From contig NZ_FNBL01000012.1 of the NCBI RefSeq assembly GCF_900102315.1, positions 1 to 64,000 of the forward strand: 64,000 nt of DNA, written 5' to 3'. The notes beneath the pieces are model-generated. The model did not search any database. It was not told where the DNA came from and saw nothing but the letters and a program-made list of their open reading frames with translations. This DNA is from Celeribacter baekdonensis (GTDB taxonomy: Bacteria > Pseudomonadota > Alphaproteobacteria > Rhodobacterales > Rhodobacteraceae). Shown here one piece after another: positions 58,881 to 64,000 of this stretch (positions are counted from its first letter, which is position 1; each line of letters begins with the position of its first letter). The translations under genes and the position numbers were made by a program.

Positions 58881-59126
58881 GCGACTACGGGTTTGTGCCG
58901 CCAGTAGAAATCAACCGTTAGACCAACGCTCCGTCAGTCTCTAACGCAATGATGTTTTTCAAGCGGGCGATCATGTCGTCACCGCTTGCGACATCCGCGC
59001 TCGCACATTCATTGATCGATTAGGATTTCAGCAGTTTGTTCAGACTTCTACGAAGAATGTATGAAAAATTGGCCCACACGTTTTGGTGACTTGCCGACAT
59101 TTTGTTTCAGCAATACAGCTTCAAAA

Positions 59127-59471
59127 ATGATGTACAGGATTCGGGCCTTTTTTGGGATACTCCAGATTGCCTCCATATTGGTGGCAGTGACCCTGATGCC
59201 GTCCAATGCATCAGCCATGGTTTCGTGCTCTGTTGAACAACTCGCCCAGGAGTCTTCAAACGAGCGCCACCATCATGAAACGGACATTCCGGCTGCAGAT
59301 ATCGACCATGGAGCAGACCACTGTGCGTCACATATCTGCGTGGTCGGAGACTTCGTAGGTGCCGAAAGTTGCACAAAGCAGTCCGCTAATGTTTCCCTCC
59401 GGTCCTGGGATATTGCGTCCCTAGTCCGTTCGGCCACACCCGAAGGTTTGCGGCGCCCTCCTCGCGCCTGA
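59127..59471 (+). CDS. Small periplasmic His-rich protein at the head of the copper cluster
   Basis: From ATG 59127 the 114-residue protein has a signal peptide (FFGILQIASILVAVTLMPSN then ASA) and a mature region with SNERHHHETDIPAADIDHGA and DHCASHICVV, which could bind metal. An in-frame ATG at 59061 gives a longer, non-hydrophobic extension. The 246-bp gap before it contains no gene. It may be a metal chaperone; family not recognised. Confidence 0.55.
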   Translation: MMYRIRAFFGILQIASILVAVTLMPSNASAMVSCSVEQLAQESSNERHHHETDIPAADIDHGADHCASHICVVGDFVGAESCTKQSANVSLRSWDIASLVRSATPEGLRRPPRA

Positions 59472-59531
59472 TGCACCTGTAGCCGCAGTTTGACTGCGAC
59501 CATCTGCATCTGACATTTCGAGGAAATCTAA

Positions 59532-59747
59532 GTGAAAATTCTGCTTGCGGCATCCTTGCCGCTGTTCGGGGCCGCCTGCTCGGCGCTTCCTGAACTTGAA
59601 ACCGTGCCAGCGCTTACGGCGGCGGTTACATCGCCTGTGGTCGCGTCTGCGCAACCCGGGCCTGTTGTTGCTTACGCGGGCTACTCGGTCGGAGAACCGG
59701 CCGAATGGCGGACGCTGAATGATGAACAACGGGAGGGTGGCGAATGA
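59532..59747 (+). CDS. Small lipoprotein-like protein preceding the efflux gene
   Basis: The 71-residue protein starts at GTG 59532 after GAGGAAATC. A lipobox-like end of the signal (SLPLFGAACSALPEL) is followed by a low-complexity mature part ending QREGGE. It overlaps the TolC-like gene by four bases. This small partner often precedes TolC-like copper genes in Rhodobacterales, but its function is unknown. Confidence 0.6.
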   Translation: MKILLAASLPLFGAACSALPELETVPALTAAVTSPVVASAQPGPVVAYAGYSVGEPAEWRTLNDEQREGGE

Positions 59748-61144
59748 AACTGCCTCTTCTCATGGGGTCCATGTTGCTGGTGTCCGCCTGCGCCAGTCCT
59801 GCCGTTCTTGAGCGCGCAAAACCAGATCGCGCGGGCTTTGGCAGTGTCGAGACGGGTGCACGCCAGGCTCTAGGGGCCACACCGATCTGGAACCTGTCTG
59901 CCGCGGACCTTGAGGAAACGCGCAAGAGGGTTCACGCCATGGTGCATGGTAAGACCGTCAGCGCCGACACCGCAGTGCAGGTTGCCCTGATAAACAGTCC
60001 CGCACTTCAAGCCAGCTTCGCTGAGCTAGGTCTGTCCTCAACTGACTTATGGGAAGTGGCTATGGGGCCGGTGCCCTCGATCGGTGTGTCAATCTCCGGG
60101 TTGGCTGGCGATGTCACTCGCACACTTGAGGCAACATTAATCAACTCCCTGCTCGACGTGGCAACATCCGCACCGCGGACCCAACTTGCGGAGATTCGCT
60201 TCAGACAATCCGAACTTGCTGCGCTCGCCGACACGATAGACTTGGCCGTTGAAACCCGCCGGGCCTGGATTGAGGCGGTTGGCGCTTTCGAAGCCGCTGC
60301 ACTGATCGCTCAAACTCAGGGCACTGCCGAGGCAGCGTCCGAACTTGCTGTGCAACTGGGCCGTACCGGCGCGATGAGCAAGGCCGATCAAGCAAGAGAG
60401 CATGCCTTTACTGCTGAGCTTGCCGCCGAACGTGCAGCCGCCCAATTGGAGGCGCAATTGGCCAAAGAAAAACTGCTTCGGCTGATGGGGCTTTGGGGTA
60501 GCGACACCACTGTATTCGTGCCGGACTCGCTGCCCGCCTTGCCTGGTGGCCCGCGCGTTGCAGGAAATATCGAACAGCTGGCACTGGCAAACCGCGTAGA
60601 CCTGGCATCTGGAAAGCTGGAACTCGAGGCGCTCGCGCTGGACTACCGTCTGACCGGGCAAACCCGTATGGTCTCGGACGTCCAGTTGGTGGCTGGTTTC
60701 GACCTGGAACGTGCAGCCGGAGAAACCGAGGCCAATCCAGCGCTTGCTCTAGATTTCGAGATCCCGCTCTACGACACCGGTCCGCTGGTGTCGAAGCGTG
60801 GCCGCATGGCCTATCTGCAGGCAGCGAACAGGCTGGCCCAGCAGGCCGTCGATGCGCGTTCGGACGCACGCATGGCCTATAGGGCCATCACCGGTCGCCA
60901 TAGCATCGCGCGGCATTGGCGCGACTCTGTTTTGCCTCTGCGACGCCAGATCGATGACGAAGCGCTGCTGTCCTACAACGGCATGCTGACCTCGACCTTT
61001 GAATTGATCGCTGATGCCCAGGAGGGGCTCGCTTCGCGCCTCTCTGCCGCAGAAGCGAAACGTGACTACTGGCTTGCCGAAACAGACGCGACCGCGGCGA
61101 TTTGGGGCGGGGCAATTACTCTGACCGGAGGTAGCGAAGAATGA
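59744..61144 (+). CDS. TolC-family outer-membrane efflux lipoprotein (CusC-like)
   Basis: The 466-residue protein has a lipobox signal (GSMLLVSACASPAVLE) and the TolC repeat pattern: VQVALINSPALQASFAELGL and TRRAWIEAVGAFEAAALIAQ, with the second copy around ALANRVDLASGKLELEALAL. It forms an outer-membrane duct. No RND pump or membrane fusion gene lies nearby, so here it may act with the oxidase pathway or with a pump encoded elsewhere. It overlaps the oxidase start by four bases. Confidence 0.82.
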   Translation: MKLPLLMGSMLLVSACASPAVLERAKPDRAGFGSVETGARQALGATPIWNLSAADLEETRKRVHAMVHGKTVSADTAVQVALINSPALQASFAELGLSSTDLWEVAMGPVPSIGVSISGLAGDVTRTLEATLINSLLDVATSAPRTQLAEIRFRQSELAALADTIDLAVETRRAWIEAVGAFEAAALIAQTQGTAEAASELAVQLGRTGAMSKADQAREHAFTAELAAERAAAQLEAQLAKEKLLRLMGLWGSDTTVFVPDSLPALPGGPRVAGNIEQLALANRVDLASGKLELEALALDYRLTGQTRMVSDVQLVAGFDLERAAGETEANPALALDFEIPLYDTGPLVSKRGRMAYLQAANRLAQQAVDARSDARMAYRAITGRHSIARHWRDSVLPLRRQIDDEALLSYNGMLTSTFELIADAQEGLASRLSAAEAKRDYWLAETDATAAIWGGAITLTGGSEE

Positions 61145-62508
61145 TGAACCGTCGTCAATTACTGGGCGCGGGATTGACCGCGAGCGCTGGAGCTGTGCTG
61201 GCGAACGCCGGGGCCGCGCAAACACGCTTTCGCGATCTGCCCGAGGCCGCCTTTACCGACAGCCCCTATACACAAGTTCCCCCAAGGCCTTCGGATCGGT
61301 TCGACTACAACCCCGTTGTAACACTGAACGGATGGTCTTTGCCGTATCGCATGAACGGAGATGTAAAGGAGTTCCACCTCGTTGCAGAGCCTGTTGAAAG
61401 GATTATGGCGGACGGGATGATTGCGCGGCTCTGGGGCTACAATGGCCAATCCACCGGACCCACAATCGAAGCGGTCGAAGGCGAGCGGGTGCGTATTTAC
61501 GTAACCAACCGTCTTCCGGAACATACCAGCGTGCATTGGCACGGACTGATCCTGCCATCGGGAATGGATGGAGTTGGTGGTTTGTCGCATCCCGGCATCC
61601 CGCCGGGTAAGACCTTCGTCTACGAGTTCGACCTCATCAAGTCCGGCACCTTCATGTACCACCCGCATGCGGACGAGATGGTACAGATGGCCATGGGCAT
61701 GATGGGGCTCTTCATCGTGCATCCGCGCGACACGGCGTTCATGCCGGTGGACCGGGATTTCGCGTTCCTCCTTGCGGCCTATGACATCGACCCGGGGACC
61801 TACATCCCGCGCGTGGCCGAGATGACCAATTTCAACATGTGGACCTGGAACAGCCGGATCTTCCCGGACATCGATCCTCTGGTGGTCAACAAGGGGGACC
61901 GCGTCCGTGTGCGTTGTGGCAACCTGACGATGACCAACCACCCAATTCACATGCATGGCTATGACTTTCAGGTCACCTGTACTGACGGAGGCTGGGTGCC
62001 GGAAAGTGCCCGTTGGCCCGAGGTCTCGATCGACATTCCTGTAGGCGCCATGCGCGCCTACGAGTTCGACGCGATTCACGAAGGTGACTGGGCGATCCAC
62101 TGCCACAAGTCGCACCACACCATGAATGCTATGGGCCACGACATCCCTACATTTATTGGCGCCGACAAGTCCCGCCTGACCCAAATGATCCGCCGCCAGC
62201 AGCCTGGCTACATGCCGATGGGCACGGCGGGTATGGCGGATATGGGCGAGATGTCGATGGAGATCCCCGAGAACACCGTGCCGATGATGACCGGATGGGG
62301 GCCGCATGGCCCATTGGAAATGGGTGGCATGTTTAGCGTGGTGAAGGTTCGCGAGGGCATCGACCGCGACGATTACAGCGATCCTGGCTGGTACGACAAC
62401 CCGCCCGGAACACAGGCCTACGAATGGACGGGCGAGCTGCCCGAACATGCATACAACACCAGTCCGAAAACCGTGATCACGCCGCGCGGCGGCGTGCGGC
62501 AGGGCTGA
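61141..62508 (+). CDS. Multicopper oxidase (copper detoxification, Tat-exported)
   Basis: The 455-residue protein has a twin-arginine signal (MNRRQLLGAGLTASAGAVLA) and all four copper motifs: HWHG, HPHA, HPIHMHG and the C-terminal HCHKSHH. It oxidises Cu(I) to the less toxic Cu(II) in the periplasm. A methionine-rich tail (MPMGTAGMADMGEMSMEIPE) resembles CopA/CueO copper-binding loops. It belongs to the copper operon with the TolC-like and cupredoxin genes. Confidence 0.92.
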   Translation: MMNRRQLLGAGLTASAGAVLANAGAAQTRFRDLPEAAFTDSPYTQVPPRPSDRFDYNPVVTLNGWSLPYRMNGDVKEFHLVAEPVERIMADGMIARLWGYNGQSTGPTIEAVEGERVRIYVTNRLPEHTSVHWHGLILPSGMDGVGGLSHPGIPPGKTFVYEFDLIKSGTFMYHPHADEMVQMAMGMMGLFIVHPRDTAFMPVDRDFAFLLAAYDIDPGTYIPRVAEMTNFNMWTWNSRIFPDIDPLVVNKGDRVRVRCGNLTMTNHPIHMHGYDFQVTCTDGGWVPESARWPEVSIDIPVGAMRAYEFDAIHEGDWAIHCHKSHHTMNAMGHDIPTFIGADKSRLTQMIRRQQPGYMPMGTAGMADMGEMSMEIPENTVPMMTGWGPHGPLEMGGMFSVVKVREGIDRDDYSDPGWYDNPPGTQAYEWTGELPEHAYNTSPKTVITPRGGVRQG

Positions 62509-62534
62509 TGCCAGAGCACAGGAGAAACACGCTC

Positions 62535-63011
62535 ATGAAAACTGCACTTTTGACATTGGGGCTGGCCCTGATTCCCGCCCTCGCAATTGCGGACGCCGGG
62601 CACGGCAACGGTCAAATGGCCATCGGCATGCCTGCGATGCATGGCCATGAACCCACGCGAACCATCGATGTGATAATGCGTGAGGACTACGACAAGGACG
62701 CACCGTTCGTCTTCGAACCCTCCTCGGAAATGACTTTTTCTGAGGGTGAAACCGTGCGCCTGCGCATCACGAACATGGGTGAGGAAACCCACGAGTTCGT
62801 GATGGATTCGATGGCACAAAACGCTGAACACAAAGAGCTGATGGCCAAGTTCCCTGAGATGGAACATGACGACCCTAACGCTGTGCGCCTTGAACCAGGT
62901 GAAGAGGCGGAGATCCTTTGGACTTTCAACAAGGCCGGCAACTTCGAATTCGCCTGCCTGCTGCCCGGCCACTATGAAGGCGGCATGCACGGCGCCCTTA
63001 CTGTCAACTGA
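62535..63011 (+). CDS. Cupredoxin, periplasmic
   Basis: The 158-residue protein has a signal peptide (LLTLGLALIPALAIADAG) and a cupredoxin fold with ETHEFVMDSM and the C-terminal ligand loop FACLLPGHYEGGMHG (Cys, His, Met). A His/Met-rich N-terminal segment (MAIGMPAMHGHEP) gives extra copper capacity. It probably stores or delivers copper next to the multicopper oxidase. Confidence 0.9.
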   Translation: MKTALLTLGLALIPALAIADAGHGNGQMAIGMPAMHGHEPTRTIDVIMREDYDKDAPFVFEPSSEMTFSEGETVRLRITNMGEETHEFVMDSMAQNAEHKELMAKFPEMEHDDPNAVRLEPGEEAEILWTFNKAGNFEFACLLPGHYEGGMHGALTVN

Positions 63012-63034
63012 TCTCAAATCAAAGGAAACCAATC

Positions 63035-63322
63035 ATGACCAAATTTTTGACGCTCGCCGCTGCCCTTCTGATGACCGCTGGAACTGCAATTGCTGCTAGC
63101 GATAGTGCCATGTCCTCGGGCACGGTGACCAAGATCGATGCCAAGTGGAACAAGATTACTGTCGACCATGGCCCGCTGGAAAACCTCGACATGCCAGCAA
63201 TGAAAATGGTCTTCGTTCTCGCCGATCCCGCGATGCTGGAAGGGCTGAGTGAAGGCGCACAGATCAACTTCGTTGCCGACCGTGTGAATGGCAAGCTGAC
63301 TATTACAGAGCTGGTGCAGTAA
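63035..63322 (+). CDS. cusF: CusF-like copper-binding protein
   Basis: The 95-residue protein has a signal peptide (LAAALLMTAGTAIAAS) and a CusF-type OB fold: SGTVTKIDAKWNKITVDHGP followed by LDMPAMKMVFVL, which holds the Met ligands of the family. It carries Cu(I) in the periplasm. Last gene of the rightward copper operon. Confidence 0.92.
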   Translation: MTKFLTLAAALLMTAGTAIAASDSAMSSGTVTKIDAKWNKITVDHGPLENLDMPAMKMVFVLADPAMLEGLSEGAQINFVADRVNGKLTITELVQ

Positions 63323-63330
63323 CTACAGGT

Positions 63331-63365
63331 CGCGCGCCCTGTCTCGCAGGGCGCGCGATTTCATT
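63331..63365. terminator. Bidirectional terminator between cusF and cueR
   Basis: CGCGCGCCCTG (63331-63341) and CAGGGCGCGCG (63347-63357) form a perfect 11-bp stem between two convergent genes, followed by ATTTCATT. Confidence 0.75.
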
Positions 63366-63377
63366 CGTCGTCGGAGA

Positions 63378-63782
63378 TCATGAGAAAGTTGCGTCGTCTA
63401 CGACAGAAAGATCCGCAAGAATTGGACAATCCGGTCGGTGATCGCCAGCACACTGGTGCACGAGAGACGAAAGAGTTTCTTTCATCGACATGAGTTTAGA
63501 GATCTTTTCATCAATCTGGCGCAGGTGCTCCTCTGCGACGGCCTTTACCTGCGCACTTTCTCGATTGTCATCGTTATAGAGCGCCAAAAGCGTACGGCAG
63601 TCTTCGATTGTAAATCCCAAGGCTCGCGCTCGTCCGATGAATGCCAGCTTATGAAAATCGATCTCTCTGAAGCTTCGATACCCGTTTGCAGCGCGCAAAG
63701 GTGTTACTAGACCGATATCCTCATAGTAGCGAATGGTCTTGGCCGGCACTCCTGACCGCTCGGCAACATCACCAATGTTCAT
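63378..63782 (-). CDS. cueR: CueR-type MerR regulator, copper-responsive
   Basis: The 134-residue protein has the MerR HTH (MNIGDVAERSGVPAKTIRYY) and the CueR metal loop CAGDHRPDCPIL (Cys111, Cys119). A Ser before the dimerisation helix (RESAQVK) matches Ser77 of CueR, which marks monovalent-ion specificity. It activates copper-export genes by twisting their promoters. It is co-oriented with the ATPase ending 12 bases upstream and convergent with the copper operon. Confidence 0.92.
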   Translation of the reverse strand: MNIGDVAERSGVPAKTIRYYEDIGLVTPLRAANGYRSFREIDFHKLAFIGRARALGFTIEDCRTLLALYNDDNRESAQVKAVAEEHLRQIDEKISKLMSMKETLSSLVHQCAGDHRPDCPILADLSVVDDATFS

Positions 63783-63794
63783 TTCTGCCTCCTC

Positions 63795-64000
63795 TCACTC
63801 GGCCGGGACGGGGGCGAAGTCCTCCACCCGCCCAGACTCTTGGCGCTCGTCCATCGCCGGTCTTACGCGCCGCAGCCGCAAGGCGTTCGTCAAGACAAAG
63901 ACCGAGCTAAGTGCCATCGCACCGGCAGCGACGACCGGTGACAGCAGCACGGCGAAACTCGGATAAAGCGCTCCGGCGGCCAAGGGTATCAAAGCCACAT
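63795..64000 (-). CDS. copA: Copper P-type ATPase, C-terminal end (runs off the right edge)
   Basis: The last 67 residues ([20 protein letters not shown], then [20 protein letters not shown]) are the final membrane helices of CopA-type P1B ATPases; the [14 protein letters not shown] ending is characteristic. The catalytic domains are outside the window. Together with cueR it forms the export half of the copper system. Confidence 0.85.
   Translation of the reverse strand, partial: VALIPLAAGALYPSFAVLLSPVVAAGAMALSSVFVLTNALRLRRVRPAMDERQESGRVEDFAPVPAE

Noticed and set aside
1-64000. CRISPR arrays, tRNA or rRNA genes
   Set aside because: No regularly spaced 25-40 bp repeats and no cloverleaf or rRNA-like stretch was recognised while reading; a covariance search would be decisive.

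Overview
The window looks like a large conjugative, low-copy plasmid of an alphaproteobacterium, most likely a member of the Rhodobacterales. Four things point there: a complete repABC replication/partition operon with its antisense RNA, a VirB/VirD4-type conjugation system with VirC1/VirC2 and a VirD2-like relaxase, a GAAC-N7-GAAC type SOS box typical of alphaproteobacterial LexA, and GC-rich coding sequence with many GTG/TTG starts. No rRNA, tRNA or CRISPR array was seen. The species cannot be named from sequence alone.

Layout. 1-2.4 kb: a Tn7/Tn5053-like (Tni) transposon end with the start of tniA leaving the window, a tniB remnant cut by a complete IS5-family element. 2.5-6.9 kb: a helix-turn-helix protein, a PIN toxin/antitoxin pair, a plasmid regulator-like protein and a serine recombinase with a possible res site. 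6.9-10.6 kb: repA, repB, counter-transcribed RNA, repC and two 16-bp parS-like palindromes. 10.6-31 kb: a mostly rightward array of plasmid housekeeping or establishment genes: giant ParB-like protein, SSB, DUF932, RadC, several small DUF proteins, a methyltransferase-helicase of the strawberry notch type, a Toprim primase-like protein, DUF2493 and WGR proteins. Interrupting it on the other strand are a zincin-like gene, an Abi/HEPN gene and a small two-repeat protein sharing a LexA box with the helicase.

31.3-36.8 kb: the most interesting block. A leftward three-gene operon (sigma-factor-like protein, acidic small protein, ImmA/IrrE metallopeptidase) is divergent from a rightward ubiquitin-like conjugation operon (multiubiquitin, E2-like, JAB-E1 fusion, DUF6527) followed by an XRE regulator. 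I read it as a candidate protease-triggered, ubiquitin-like stress or phage-defence island. The ubiquitin-like core is a known family; the pairing with the sigma/peptidase arm is what deserves study.

36.8-41 kb: a Cys-rich orphan, a class II Fic protein with a palindromic operator on its start codon, virC2 and virC1. 40.9-46 kb: probable oriT, mobC, relaxase, virD4, then a metal permease cargo gene. 47.1-58.4 kb: a leftward, translationally coupled virB operon (virB1, 2, 3, 4, a VirB7-like lipoprotein, a transglycosylase, virB5, 8, 9, 10, 11, a secreted protein, virB6). 59-64 kb: copper resistance (TolC-like lipoprotein, Tat-exported multicopper oxidase, cupredoxin, CusF-like protein) convergent with cueR and the end of a copper P-type ATPase that leaves the window.

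A second structural observation runs through the 10.6-30 kb array. At least eight genes (starts 10673, 13802, 16027, 17848, 19720, 20340, 24055, 29829) are preceded, directly before the Shine-Dalgarno site, by a compact stem-within-stem RNA element. Its pairing is preserved although the arm sequences differ, and three copies share an AGNGG loop. I do not recognise this leader family; it would be a shared post-transcriptional control signal, or a single-stranded-DNA structure used during conjugative entry.
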